Shown here: positions 16,276-24,731 of the stretch, piece by piece
Layout of the letters: every line of letters starts with the position of its first letter
How positions within the stretch are numbered: position 1 is the first letter of the stretch
Assembly: GCF_014650595.1 (NCBI RefSeq)
Contig: NZ_BMVG01000002.1
Span: 124,001-188,000, forward strand
Direction of reading: 5' to 3'
From: Streptomyces alanosinicus
GTDB taxonomy: Bacteria > Actinomycetota > Actinomycetes > Streptomycetales > Streptomycetaceae
Length of the DNA: 64,000 nt
Notes under the pieces: model-generated
The model's input: only the letters and a program-made list of their open reading frames with translations
The model's database searches: none
Told to the model about the DNA's origin: nothing
Program-made: the position numbers and the translations under genes

Positions 16276-17276
16276 CAGGCACGTACCTCCGAGGGGTCGG
16301 TGGGGTCGAGGTCGGTGGAGTCGGGGTCGGTGGAGTCGGGGTCGGTGGAGTCGGGGTCGGTGGAGTCGAGCAGATCCTGCGCCAGCAGTCCCGCGCCCAG
16401 GCAGCCGGCCGTGTCACCCAGGGCCGCGGGGACGATGGCCGGCAGCTTCTGGAAGGTGACCCGCCGCCGGACGGCGTCCCGCAGGGGTCGGAACAACACT
16501 TCCCCCGCCTCCGCGAGACCGCCACCGATGATCAGGGTGCGCGGGTCCAGCAGGGTGAGCGCGGTGACCAGGCCGTCGGCGAGCGCGTCCACCGCCTCCT
16601 GCCAGACGCGGACGGCGTCCGGGTCGCCGGAGGCCACGGCCTTGGCGCAGTCGGCGGCGTCCGCGTCCGGGTCCCCGCAGGCCGCCGCCCAGGCCTCGCT
16701 GACGGCGGAGGCGGAGGCGTACCGCTCCAGACAGCCGTACTGCCCGCACGGGCAGGGGGTGCCGGACGGCCGTACGACGATATGGCCGATCTCGCCGGCG
16801 AAGCCGTGCGCGCCCGCCTCGACCCGGCCGTCGATGCCGATGGCGCCGGCGATCCCGGTGCCGAGCGGCACGAACAGAAACCGGTCGGCGCCCTTGCCCG
16901 CGCCGATCCGGCCCTCGGCGAGGCCGCCGGTGCGCACGTCGTGGCCGAGGGCGACGGGGATGCCGAGCCGCCGCGTGAGCAGTGCGCGCAGCGGTACGTC
17001 CCGCCAGCCGAGGTTGGCCGCGTAGGCGGCGACGCCCCGCTCCTCGTCGACGATGCCGGGGACCGCGATGCCGGCGGCGACGGGCGGCGCGCCATGGCGC
17101 TCGGCGCCGTACGCGTGCAGCTCGGCGGCGAAGTCGAGGATCGTCTCGACCACCGCGTCCGGGCCGCGCTCGCGTCCGGTGGCGCGGCGGGCGCGGTGGA
17201 GCAGTTCGCCGTCGTCGCCGACGAGGGCGGCCTTCATCCCGGTTCCGCCCACGTCCAGGGCGATGACATGTCTCAC
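16275..17276 (-). CDS. nagK: ROK-family N-acetylglucosamine kinase
   Basis: About 333 residues. It has the N-terminal phosphate-binding motif ALDVGGTGMKAALVG, the ROK zinc motif PCPCGQYGCLERYASASA (about residues 173-190), and the catalytic GHD/EIGH context (GEIGHIVV). It phosphorylates GlcNAc (or another hexose) with ATP, feeding NagA. The assignment as NagK rather than glucokinase rests on coupling to nagA and the DasR-like sites. GTG starts at 17276 and 17279 are indistinguishable. The C-terminus carries an unusual run of DSTDP repeats absent from the ROK fold. Confidence 0.85.
   Translation of the reverse strand: MRHVIALDVGGTGMKAALVGDDGELLHRARRATGRERGPDAVVETILDFAAELHAYGAERHGAPPVAAGIAVPGIVDEERGVAAYAANLGWRDVPLRALLTRRLGIPVALGHDVRTGGLAEGRIGAGKGADRFLFVPLGTGIAGAIGIDGRVEAGAHGFAGEIGHIVVRPSGTPCPCGQYGCLERYASASAVSEAWAAACGDPDADAADCAKAVASGDPDAVRVWQEAVDALADGLVTALTLLDPRTLIIGGGLAEAGEVLFRPLRDAVRRRVTFQKLPAIVPAALGDTAGCLGAGLLAQDLLDSTDPDSTDPDSTDPDSTDLDPTDPSEVRA
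16295..16371 (-). repeat. 15-bp tandem repeat inside nagK 3' end
   Basis: About five copies of a 15-base unit (GGTCGGTGGAGTCGG on the + strand) encode the tail (DSTDP)n plus DLDPTDP of NagK. The repeat keeps the reading frame and lies outside the conserved kinase fold. Confidence 0.85.
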
Positions 17277-17309
17277 CACGGCACCTAGTGTGGCCCGCCC
17301 ACCCGCGAG

Positions 17310-17339
17310 AGGTCTAGTCCACTCGCGTGGTGTAGACCT
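17310..17339. promoter_or_regulatory. Two tandem DasR-like (dre) operators
   Basis: AGGTCTAGTCCA at 17310-17321 and TGGTGTAGACCT at 17328-17339 each match the dre core TGGTCTAGACCA at 10 of 12 positions, with centres 18 bases apart. They lie 34 bases from the nagK start and 50 bases from the start of the divergent sugar-binding protein. DasR is the GntR-family repressor of GlcNAc and chitin metabolism and is released by glucosamine-6-P. Confidence 0.8.
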
Positions 17340-17388
17340 TATCTGTCCATATGTTGAACGGTCAGACAGCAGGGTTGGGGCGTTGAGG

Positions 17389-18675
17389 GTGCGTCGGCGT
17401 ACGGCAGGAACGATCGCGGTGGTGTCCGCACTGGGCATGACGGCGGTCCTCGGCGGCTGCGGGAGCATGGGCTCCTCCGACGTCACACTCAGACTGGTCG
17501 CCGCCGACTACGGCGACTCCGCCGCGAACAGCTCCAAGAAGTACTGGGACGCCCTGGTCAAGGAGTACGAGGCCAAGCACCCCCGCGTGAAGGTCGACGT
17601 CAGCGTGTACTCGTGGAACGACGTCGACGCCAAGGTCAAGGACATGGTCGCAGCGGGCAACGCCCCCGACCTGGCCCAGATCGGCGCCTACGCCGACTAC
17701 GCGGCCGCCGGCAAGCTCTACCCGGCCTCCGACCTGCTCTCCATCCGCACCCAGGCCGACTTCCTCTCCCAGCTCTCCGACGCGGGCCAGTGGAACCACA
17801 CGCAGTACGGCATCCCCTTCGGGGCCTCCACGCGCGTGCTCTTCTACAACAAGACCCTGTTCGCCAAGGCCGGCATCACCACCCCGCCCACCACCTGGGA
17901 CGAACTGGCCGCCGACGCCAAGACGCTCAAGGACAAGGGCGTGAAGTACCCCATGGCGCTGCCCCTCGGCCCCGAGGAGGCCCAGGCCGAGACCATGCAG
18001 TGGCTGCTCAGCGGCGGCAACGGCGGCAGCGGCTACACCGACGACATCGGCACCTACACCATCGACTCCACACAGAACGTCGACACCTTCACCTGGCTCA
18101 GGGACGACCTGGTCGGCAAGGGCCTGACCGGGCCGGTCGCGCCCGGCAAGCTCAACCGCGCGGACGCCTTCGCCGCCTTCGCCGACGGCCAGGTCGGCAT
18201 GCTCAACGGGCACCCCACGCTGATCCAGCAGGCCGGGAAGAAGGGCGTGAAGTTCGGCATGGTGGCGATGCCGGGCCGCACCGGCAAGGCCAGGGCCTCC
18301 ATGGGCGTCGCCGACTGGATGATGGCCTTCAAGCAGAACGGGCACGCCGACCAGGTGGGCGACTTCCTCAACTTCGTCTACAGCCAGAAGAACGTCCTCG
18401 ACTTCTCCCGCCAGTACGGCCTGCTGCCGGTCACCGGCTCCGCCTCCAACGCCATGAGCGCCTCCGACGCCGCTCCCGACGAGGCCCTGCACCCCTTCCT
18501 CGACCAGCTGCCGACCTCCGAGCTGTACCCCGCCGGCAAGACCTCCTGGGCGGCGGTCAGCGCGGCCGTGAAGCAGAACATCGGCCAGGCCGTCGCCCCC
18601 GGCGGCAGCCCCTCCGGCGTCCTGACCCGCCTCCAGGCGACGGCGACCGCGGCGGACAGCAGCAGCAAGAGCTGA
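17389..18675 (+). CDS. Extracellular solute-binding lipoprotein (family 1, sugar type)
   Basis: About 428 residues. A type II signal peptide ends in the lipobox AVLGGCGS, so the protein is anchored on the outer face of the membrane. The body matches ABC sugar-binding proteins: the LVKEYEAKHPRVKVDVSVYSWNDVDAKVKDMVAAGNAPDL segment is typical (positions about 60-100). No permease or ATPase gene is adjacent, so the protein must pair with a transporter elsewhere. Divergence from nagKA and the shared DasR-like sites suggest an amino-sugar or chito-oligosaccharide ligand. The GTG at 17389 sits 8 bases after GGGG; a TTG at 17383 is the alternative. Confidence 0.85.
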   Translation: MRRRTAGTIAVVSALGMTAVLGGCGSMGSSDVTLRLVAADYGDSAANSSKKYWDALVKEYEAKHPRVKVDVSVYSWNDVDAKVKDMVAAGNAPDLAQIGAYADYAAAGKLYPASDLLSIRTQADFLSQLSDAGQWNHTQYGIPFGASTRVLFYNKTLFAKAGITTPPTTWDELAADAKTLKDKGVKYPMALPLGPEEAQAETMQWLLSGGNGGSGYTDDIGTYTIDSTQNVDTFTWLRDDLVGKGLTGPVAPGKLNRADAFAAFADGQVGMLNGHPTLIQQAGKKGVKFGMVAMPGRTGKARASMGVADWMMAFKQNGHADQVGDFLNFVYSQKNVLDFSRQYGLLPVTGSASNAMSASDAAPDEALHPFLDQLPTSELYPAGKTSWAAVSAAVKQNIGQAVAPGGSPSGVLTRLQATATAADSSSKS

Positions 18676-18725
18676 CCTCCGCCGCCGGCGCCCGGCTGTC
18701 AGTGCCGGCCGCTACGGTGGCTGTC

Positions 18726-18950
18726 ATGGAACTCGGCCCCCGCGAACACGCCATCCTCGCGCTGGAGCGCCGGGGCTTCACCGGCCCCGGCGTGAAGGAG
18801 CGAGCGATACGCGAGGAACTGGGCCTGCCCCCGGTCCGCTACTACCAGCTGCTCAACGCCTTGCTGGACGACCAGAGAGCCCTGGCCCACGACCCGGTGA
18901 CGGTGAACCGCCTGCGAAGGGTGCGGGACGCTCGCCGCTCGGAGCGCTGA
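18726..18950 (+). CDS. DUF3263 family protein
   Basis: 74 residues: MELGPREHAILALERRGFTG, a helical KERAIREELGLPPVRYYQLLNALL segment, then a basic tail. The pattern matches the actinobacterial DUF3263 family of small putative helix-turn-helix proteins. The helical middle resembles a winged helix DNA-binding unit, but its target is unknown. It lies 50 bases after the binding-protein gene and 75 bases before otsB, all on the same strand, so co-transcription is possible. Confidence 0.82.
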   Translation: MELGPREHAILALERRGFTGPGVKERAIREELGLPPVRYYQLLNALLDDQRALAHDPVTVNRLRRVRDARRSER

Positions 18951-19025
18951 AGCCGACCGGCGCCGGCCGGGTCCGGGGCGGAGCCCCAGGAATGACGCCG
19001 GCCGAGCGTGGATAGTGTCGGGGGT

Positions 19026-19859
19026 ATGGACCCTCTGCCCACCCCGCAGACCCAGCCCGGCCGGGACGGACTCGCCGCCCTCCTGGCGAAGCCCGCCGCC
19101 GCGATCGTCGGCCTCGACTTCGACGGCACCCTGGCCCCCATCGTCGCCGACCCCGACCAGGCCCGCGCCCACCCCGACGCCGTACCCGCCCTCGCCGCCC
19201 TCGCCCCGAAGGTGGCCTCCGTCGCCGTGATCACCGGCCGCCCCGCCGGCGTCGCGGTCCGCTACGGCGGCTTCGCCGGTGTCCCCGGCCTGGAGCACCT
19301 GACCGTCCTCGGCCACTACGGCGCCGAACGCTGGGACGCGGTCACCGGCACCGTCACCGCCCCCGCCCCGCACCCCGGTGTCGCGGCGGTCCGCGCCGAG
19401 CTGCCGGGCGTCCTGGACCGGGCCGGCGCCTGGCACGGCACCTGGATCGAGGAGAAGGGCCGCGCGGTCGCGGTCCACACCCGCCGCGCCGACGACCCGC
19501 AGGCCGCCTTCGAGGCCCTGCGCGGCCCCCTCGCCGACCTCGCCACCCGCCACGGCCTGATCGTCGAGCCCGGCCGCCTGGTCCTGGAACTGCGCCCGCC
19601 CGGCATGGACAAGGGCGTCGCGCTCGCCGAGTACGTCCGCAAGACCGGCGCCGAGTCCGTTCTCTACGCCGGCGACGACCTCGGCGACCTGCCCGCCTTC
19701 GACGCCGTCGGGGAACTCCGCGCCGACGGCCTCCCCGGCCTCCTGGTGTGCAGCGGCAGCACGGAGGTCACGGAACTGGCGGAGCGCGCGGACGTGGTGG
19801 TGGACGGCCCGGCCGGCGTCGTCCACCTGCTGCGCACGCTCGCCGCCCAGCTGGACTGA
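19026..19859 (+). CDS. otsB: Trehalose-6-phosphate phosphatase
   Basis: About 277 residues with HAD-superfamily motif I GLDFDGTLAPIV (about residues 30-41), motif II in VAVITGRP and the late motif VLYAGDDLGDLPAF, where the Asp residues bind Mg2+. It removes phosphate from trehalose-6-P to give trehalose, a spore and osmotic protectant in Streptomyces. The ATG at 19026 follows GGGGG. It is convergent with otsA, the preceding enzyme in the pathway (26-base gap), rather than in an operon with it. Confidence 0.93.
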   Translation: MDPLPTPQTQPGRDGLAALLAKPAAAIVGLDFDGTLAPIVADPDQARAHPDAVPALAALAPKVASVAVITGRPAGVAVRYGGFAGVPGLEHLTVLGHYGAERWDAVTGTVTAPAPHPGVAAVRAELPGVLDRAGAWHGTWIEEKGRAVAVHTRRADDPQAAFEALRGPLADLATRHGLIVEPGRLVLELRPPGMDKGVALAEYVRKTGAESVLYAGDDLGDLPAFDAVGELRADGLPGLLVCSGSTEVTELAERADVVVDGPAGVVHLLRTLAAQLD

Positions 19860-19884
19860 GGCCGCCCGGCCGGACCGAGGCGAC

Positions 19885-21387
19885 TCAGCCCGCCCGCAGC
19901 TCCTCCAGCGCCCGCAACTGCTCCAGGAACCACTGGGCCGGGGGAAGCGCGGTGGCCGCCGCCGCCAGCCTCTTGGCGCGGTCCGCCCGCTCCTCCGGCC
20001 TGAGGGACAGCGCCTCGTGCAGGGCCCGCGCGGTCTCCAGCACGTCGTACGGGTTCACCACGAGCGCGTCGGCGCGCAGCTCCTCATGCGCCCCCGCCTC
20101 CCGGGACAGCACCAGCGCACAGCCCTGCTCGGAGACCACCGGCACCTCCTTCGCGACCAGGTTCATGCCGTCCCGGATGGGGTTGACCAGGGCCACGTCG
20201 GCGAGCCGGTAGGCGGCCAGCGAGCGTGCGAAGTCGTCCTTGACGTGCAGGACGACCGGCGTCCAGCCGGGGGTGCCGTAGACCGAGTTGATCTCGTCGG
20301 CGACGCGCCGCACCGCCGCCGTGTAGTCGCGGTACACGGCGAGGTCCTGCCGCGACGGATACGCGAACGCGACATGCACCACCCGCTCCCGCCACTCGGG
20401 GTGCTCCTCCAGCAGCTGCCGGTAGGCCAGCAGACCGCGCACGATGTTCTTGGACAGCTCGGTGCGGTCGACACGCACGATGGCCTTGCGGCCCTCGCCG
20501 ATCTCCGCCCGCAGCGCCGCCAGCCGCTCCTCGACGTCCGGCCGGTGCGCACGCTCCCGCAGGAAGTCGCCGTCGGCACCGAGGGAGTGCACGCCGACCT
20601 CGGTCCTGCGGTCCTCCCGCAGATGCTCGACCGCCCCCGGGGCACCCGACGGCCGGGCCACGCGGTGGCGCTCGGCATCCAGACCCTCGGCGCACCTCAT
20701 GAAGGCCGTCGCCCAGCGCCAGGTCAAGAAGGCCACCCGGTCCGCCCCGAGCATGCCCGTCAGCAGCTGCTCGCGGATGTCCTCGGGGAGCAGCTCGAAG
20801 TACTCCCGGGGCGCCCACGGGGTGTGCGAGAAGTGCCCGATCCTGAGGTCGGGGCGCAGCGCCCGGAGCATCCCGGGCACGAGACACAGGTGATAGTCCT
20901 GCACCAGCACCGCCGCGCCCTCGGCCGCCTCCTCGGCCAGCGCCTCGGCGAACGCCCGGTTGTAGGCCTCGTACGACGCCCACTGGCGCCGGAACTCCGC
21001 GTCGAAGACCGGCTCCAGCGGGGTCTGGTACAGCATGTGGTGGACGAACCAGAGAACCGAGTTGGCGATGCCGTTGTAGGCGTCCGAGTGCACCCGCGCG
21101 TCGATGTCGAGCATCCGCACCCGCTGTCCGCCGGTGTCCTCGCCCGGCAGCAGCCCGCCGGCCGCCCGCCGTACGGCCGCGCGGTCGCCGTCGCCCAGCG
21201 CCGCGCACACCCACACCGAGCCGGCGTCCGCCCCGATGGCCGACAGCCCCGAGACCAGCCCGCCCCCGCCCCGACTGGCCCGCAGCCCGCCGGCCCCCTC
21301 GTCCTCGTCCACCGTGTACGAAACCGGCCCGCGATTGGACGCGACCAGCACCTGAGCCTTCTCGACAGCACCCTGCGTGGCAGCCAT
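19885..21387 (-). CDS. otsA: Alpha,alpha-trehalose-phosphate synthase
   Basis: About 500 residues of GT20 type. LVASNRGPVSY is the N-terminal signature, WVCAALGDGDR follows, and VQDYHLCLVPGMLR with HFSHTPWAPREYFELLPEDI covers the donor/acceptor pocket. The C-terminal NPIRDGMNLVAKE and LSREAGAHEEL are the nucleotide-sugar-binding motifs. It joins UDP- (or ADP/GDP-) glucose to glucose-6-P to make trehalose-6-P for OtsB. The ATG at 21387 is chosen for the family start MAATQG...VLVASNRGP. It lies downstream of gpgS in the same direction. Confidence 0.94.
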   Translation of the reverse strand: MAATQGAVEKAQVLVASNRGPVSYTVDEDEGAGGLRASRGGGGLVSGLSAIGADAGSVWVCAALGDGDRAAVRRAAGGLLPGEDTGGQRVRMLDIDARVHSDAYNGIANSVLWFVHHMLYQTPLEPVFDAEFRRQWASYEAYNRAFAEALAEEAAEGAAVLVQDYHLCLVPGMLRALRPDLRIGHFSHTPWAPREYFELLPEDIREQLLTGMLGADRVAFLTWRWATAFMRCAEGLDAERHRVARPSGAPGAVEHLREDRRTEVGVHSLGADGDFLRERAHRPDVEERLAALRAEIGEGRKAIVRVDRTELSKNIVRGLLAYRQLLEEHPEWRERVVHVAFAYPSRQDLAVYRDYTAAVRRVADEINSVYGTPGWTPVVLHVKDDFARSLAAYRLADVALVNPIRDGMNLVAKEVPVVSEQGCALVLSREAGAHEELRADALVVNPYDVLETARALHEALSLRPEERADRAKRLAAAATALPPAQWFLEQLRALEELRAG

Positions 21388-21462
21388 GGTCCACAACCTA
21401 GCCCGGCTCGGAAACGCTCAAACGTACGGACCGGGTGGCGTGCGTGGACGTATACGACCGGT

Positions 21463-22407
21463 TCACGCCACCTTGTGTTCGGCGTACTCCGAGATCTCCG
21501 CCATCGGCGGCCGCTCCTCGGTGTCCAGCGAGTAGGTGTGCGGTTCGAAGCCGTCCTCGCCCCGTTCGAACTGGGTCAGCGCGGGGCGGACCAGGTGGCC
21601 GCGGGCCAGCCGGAGCTGGGCCGTGCGGTAGATCGCCGCGGCCATCCGGCCCAGCGCCTGTCCGTCCTGGTGGCGGTGTTTGCGGACCCCGACATCGACC
21701 TGGGCCAGCGCGTCCAGGCCCACCAGATGCACCGCGTCCACGAGCATGCCCAGCTCCACGCCGTAGCCGACGGGGAAGGGGAGCTGTTCCAGCAGGCCGC
21801 GGCGGGCCGCGTACTCGCCGCCCAGCGGCTGGACGAATCCGGCCAGCTGCGGCCAGTGCAGATTCAGCAGCGGGCGGGCCATCAGCTCGGTGACCCGGCC
21901 GCCCTGCCCCGGCGCCGTGCCGAGCGGACGGTCGTACATGGCCTTGACCAGATCGACGCCCGGCTCGGTGAGCAGCGGGCCGACGATCCCGGAGACGAAG
22001 TCGGAGGAGAACTCCTTGAGGTCGGCGTCGACGAAACAGAGGATGTCCCCGCTGGTCACCAGCAGGGAGCGCCACAGCACCTCACCCTTTCCGGGGACGG
22101 CGGGAATGCGCGGGAGGATCTCGTCGCGGTGAACGACCCGGGCGCCCGCGGCGGCGGCGACCTCGGAGGTGCGGTCGGTGGAGCCCGAGTCGACGACGAC
22201 GATCTCGTCGACGAGGGGGACCTGTTCCACGAGGTCGTGACGGACGACCGCGACGATGTCGCCGACCGTCTCCTCCTCGTTGAGCGCGGGCAGTACGACG
22301 CTGATCGTCCGGCCCGTGCGCTGCTTGGCGGACAGGATCCGGTGGAGCGGGCGATCGGCCACGGACCAGGAGCGGGTGGCCAGCCAGCGCTCGACTTCTT
22401 CCAACAC
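21463..22407 (-). CDS. gpgS: Glucosyl-3-phosphoglycerate synthase (GT81)
   Basis: About 314 residues. GRTISVVLPALNEEETVGDIV opens a GT-A fold, VDEIVVVDSGSTDRT is the nucleotide-binding block, and ILCFVDADLKEFSSDFV carries the DxD-type metal motif. LGGEYAARRGLLEQLPFPVGYGVELGMLVDAV (about residues 205-235) is characteristic of GpgS. The enzyme makes glucosyl-3-phosphoglycerate from a nucleotide sugar and 3-phosphoglycerate, the first step to glucosylglycerate and methylglucose polysaccharide. The GTG at 22407 is preferred because GAGGAG lies 9 bases upstream; a GTG at 22437 has no ribosome site. Confidence 0.9.
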   Translation of the reverse strand: MLEEVERWLATRSWSVADRPLHRILSAKQRTGRTISVVLPALNEEETVGDIVAVVRHDLVEQVPLVDEIVVVDSGSTDRTSEVAAAAGARVVHRDEILPRIPAVPGKGEVLWRSLLVTSGDILCFVDADLKEFSSDFVSGIVGPLLTEPGVDLVKAMYDRPLGTAPGQGGRVTELMARPLLNLHWPQLAGFVQPLGGEYAARRGLLEQLPFPVGYGVELGMLVDAVHLVGLDALAQVDVGVRKHRHQDGQALGRMAAAIYRTAQLRLARGHLVRPALTQFERGEDGFEPHTYSLDTEERPPMAEISEYAEHKVA

Positions 22408-22570
22408 GGTCTGCGGCTCCTCACTGTTCGTGATCACAGGGGGGCGAGCGAGTGATCCATCTCGCGGTGCGGACGACTATCTCAACTCTCCCGGCCGTCG
22501 GTTACAGTCTTGAACAACGCCGATGACCATCGCATGTCGGAGGTTCTGAAGCGTTCACAACCGAATACCG

Positions 22571-22713
22571 CTCATCCAGAGGGGCAGAGGGACACGGCCC
22601 GATGAAGCCCCGGCAACCCTCCAGCCGGCACTCGCAGATCCGCAGCGATCGCTCCGCGAGGCTCCCGGCTAGGGAAGGTGCCAAATCCGTCTCATGGCGA
22701 GATGCGTCATGAG
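22571..22713 (+). ncRNA. SAM-I (S-box) riboswitch
   Basis: The core is textbook SAM-I: AGAG then GAGGGA, GGCCC-GATGAA-GCC, CGGCAACC, and after a variable P3 hairpin AAGGTGCCAAATCC. P1 pairs CTCAT (22571-22575) with ATGAG (22709-22713). P4 is CGTCTC-ATGGC-GAGATG (22688-22704). P1 closes 28 bases before the metM ATG, next to its ribosome site, so SAM binding could act on translation as well as transcription. Confidence 0.95.
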
Positions 22714-22741
22714 GAAGATGAGGAGAAAGGGCCTCGCCTCC

Positions 22742-24028
22742 ATGGCTGTGCAGACAGTTGCAAACTCCAGCGATTCCACCGTCGACCTCGGTCCCGCCGC
22801 GGCGCTGAGCTGCCGCGAGTGCGGTCACCGCGTCCCGCTCGGCCCGGTCTTCGCCTGCGAGGAGTGTTTCGGCCCGCTGGAGATCGCCTACGACTTCTCC
22901 GGCCACGACACCGAAGAGCTGCGCCGCCGCATCGAGGCCGGCCCGGCGAACATCTGGCGCTACGCCCCGCTGCTGCCCGTCCCCGCCGACGTGGCCGGCA
23001 AGCCGAACCTGAACCCGGGCTGGACCAAGCTCGTCAAGGCCGACCACCTCGCCGCCGAACTCGGCGTCACCGGCGGCCTGTATGTGAAGGACGACTCCGG
23101 CAACCCGACGCACTCCTTCAAGGACCGCGTGGTCGCCCAGGCCCTGGAGGCCGCCCGCGCCTTCGGCTTCACCACCCTGTCCTGCTCCTCGACCGGCAAC
23201 CTCGCGGGCGCCGTCGGCGCCGCCGCGGCCCGCGCCGGCTTCCGCTCCTGCGTGTTCATCCCGCACGACCTGGAGCAGGGCAAGGTCGTCATGGCCGCGG
23301 TCTACGGCGGCGAACTGGTCGGTATCGAGGGCAACTACGACGACGTGAACCGTTTCTGCTCCGAGCTGATCGGTGACCCGGCCGGCGAGGGCTGGGGCTT
23401 TGTCAACGTCAACCTGCGGCCGTACTACGCGGAGGGCTCCAAGACCCTCGCGTACGAGATCTGCGAGCAGCTCGGCTGGCGGCTGCCCGACCAGATCGTG
23501 ATCCCGATCGCCTCCGGCTCCCAGCTCACCAAGATCGACAAGGGTCTGAAGGAGCTGATCGCGCTGGGTCTGGTCGAGGACCGGCCGTACAAGATCTTCG
23601 GTGCGCAGGCCGAGGGCTGCTCGCCGGTGTCGGCCGCCTTCAAGGCCGGGCACGACGTCGTACGGCCCCAGAAGCCGGACACCATCGCCAAGTCCCTCGC
23701 CATCGGCAACCCGGCCGATGGCCCCTACGTCCTGGACATCGCGCGCCGCACCGGCGGCGCCGTGGAGGACGTCACGGACGAGGAGATCGTCGACGCCATC
23801 AAGCTGCTGGCCCGCACCGAGGGCATCTTCGCGGAGACGGCGGGCGGGGTGACCGTCGGCGTCACCCGCAAGCTGATCAAGGACGGCGTCCTGGACCCCA
23901 CGAAGACCACGGTCGTCCTCAACACCGGCGACGGCCTGAAGACCCTCGACGCGGTGGCCGGCACCGGTCTCACCGCCACCATCCGCCCGACCCTGGACTC
24001 CTTCCGAGAGGCTGGTCTCACCGCATGA
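22742..24028 (+). CDS. metM: Threonine-synthase-like PLP enzyme; probable O-phosphohomoserine-dependent homocysteine synthase (MetM)
   Basis: About 428 residues of PLP fold type II. An N-terminal zinc-ribbon-like CRECG...CEECFGPLEIAYDF (about residues 19-47) precedes the catalytic core. The PLP lysine is in NPTHSFKDRVV (about residue 126), and the phosphate-binding loop is SCSSTGNLAGAVGA. By homology this is a threonine synthase. Two facts point to methionine synthesis instead: a SAM riboswitch lies directly upstream, and a sulfur-carrier gene overlaps its stop codon. This matches the published Streptomyces MetM/MetO route, in which O-phosphohomoserine plus a protein thiocarboxylate gives homocysteine. 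The ATG at 22742 follows AGAAAGG. Confidence 0.85.
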   Translation: MAVQTVANSSDSTVDLGPAAALSCRECGHRVPLGPVFACEECFGPLEIAYDFSGHDTEELRRRIEAGPANIWRYAPLLPVPADVAGKPNLNPGWTKLVKADHLAAELGVTGGLYVKDDSGNPTHSFKDRVVAQALEAARAFGFTTLSCSSTGNLAGAVGAAAARAGFRSCVFIPHDLEQGKVVMAAVYGGELVGIEGNYDDVNRFCSELIGDPAGEGWGFVNVNLRPYYAEGSKTLAYEICEQLGWRLPDQIVIPIASGSQLTKIDKGLKELIALGLVEDRPYKIFGAQAEGCSPVSAAFKAGHDVVRPQKPDTIAKSLAIGNPADGPYVLDIARRTGGAVEDVTDEEIVDAIKLLARTEGIFAETAGGVTVGVTRKLIKDGVLDPTKTTVVLNTGDGLKTLDAVAGTGLTATIRPTLDSFREAGLTA

Positions 24029-24300
24029 GCGTCACCGTCCGCATCCCGACCATCCTGCGCACCTACACCGGCGGGCAGGCCGAGGTCGCCGCCGAGGGTG
24101 CGACCCTCGCCCAGGTCATCGAGGACCTGGAGAAGAACCACACCGGGATCGCCGCCCGCGTCCTGGACGACCAGGGCAAGCTGCGCCGGTTCGTCAATGT
24201 CTACGTCAATGACGACGACGTCCGCTTCGAGCAGGGCCTGGAGACCGCGACCCCGGACGGCGCCGGTGTCTCCATCATTCCGGCGGTCGCCGGCGGCTGA
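24025..24300 (+). CDS. metO: Ubiquitin-like sulfur carrier protein (MetO, ThiS/MoaD/CysO type)
   Basis: 91 residues with a beta-grasp pattern (VTVRIPTILRTYTGGQAEV ... FVNVYVNDDDVRF) and the C-terminal GG (AVAGG) that is adenylated and thiocarboxylated in sulfur carriers. Its ATG overlaps the metM stop (ATGA), so translation is coupled and stoichiometry linked. It should deliver sulfur as a C-terminal thiocarboxylate to MetM for homocysteine synthesis, and may also serve other sulfur-transfer reactions. The gene is followed at once by a strong terminator, so the unit is riboswitch-metM-metO only. Confidence 0.9.
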   Translation: MSVTVRIPTILRTYTGGQAEVAAEGATLAQVIEDLEKNHTGIAARVLDDQGKLRRFVNVYVNDDDVRFEQGLETATPDGAGVSIIPAVAGG

Positions 24301-24338
24301 TCGTTACCTTGGGTAACTTCAGTCACGCATTGTTCATC

Positions 24339-24377
24339 GAATTGCCTCCTCCGCGAGAGAAGCGGAGGGGGCAATTC
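24339..24377 (+). terminator. Terminator of the metM-metO operon
   Basis: GAATTGCCTCCTCCGC and GCGGAGGGGGCAATTC form a 16-bp stem with one mismatch and a 7-base loop, 38 bases after the metO stop. The RNA then reads UGUGUGAUU. This is one of the clearest terminators in the window. Confidence 0.88.
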
Positions 24378-24731
24378 TGTGTGATTGAGCGCGGTACAGT
24401 TGGGGCACCCGGTCGCGCTCTTCGGGGTGCGAGCCCCGGATTCATGCCCGCAAGCCCGACAAGAAGTAGCCAAAATGCACGGGTTTTATGCGGCTTTTGT
24501 GACGTTTGTGTGGCCCGACTTGCCCCGAAGTCGGATGAATTCACACCACATTCCGGACCGTTGCCGTCCAGAATTCTCGTCCGATTGACCTGTTGCAGAC
24601 GGCAGTTGGACAGATACATTCAGCCGCGGTCGACGCGTTCCGGCGCACGCCCCCGTCGATTAGGGGGTGAGGTCTGACCCGGGTCCGCGAAGTGTGGATC
24701 TGTGCAAGGGCCAGTAATAGGGGAGTTAGGC
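24378..24731 (+). promoter_or_regulatory. AT-richer leader region of the cold-shock gene
   Basis: About 350 bases with no gene and lower GC than the surroundings. TTGCAG at 24593-24598 and TACATT at 24615-24620 (16-base spacer) form a possible sigma-70 promoter giving a leader of about 105 bases. GGGGAG just before the ATG is the ribosome site. Nothing else was recognised. Confidence 0.4.

Noticed and set aside
20590..20700. Possible frameshift in otsA
   Set aside because: The residues between ATAFMRCAEG and RRTEVGVHSLG look unlike some relatives, but the frame continues through conserved blocks on both sides with normal length, so this is ordinary variation.
22694..22741. In-frame ATG codons upstream of metM (22694, 22709, 22718)
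   Set aside because: They lie within or against the riboswitch P1/P4 region and have no properly spaced ribosome site; the ATG at 22742 follows AGAAAGG.
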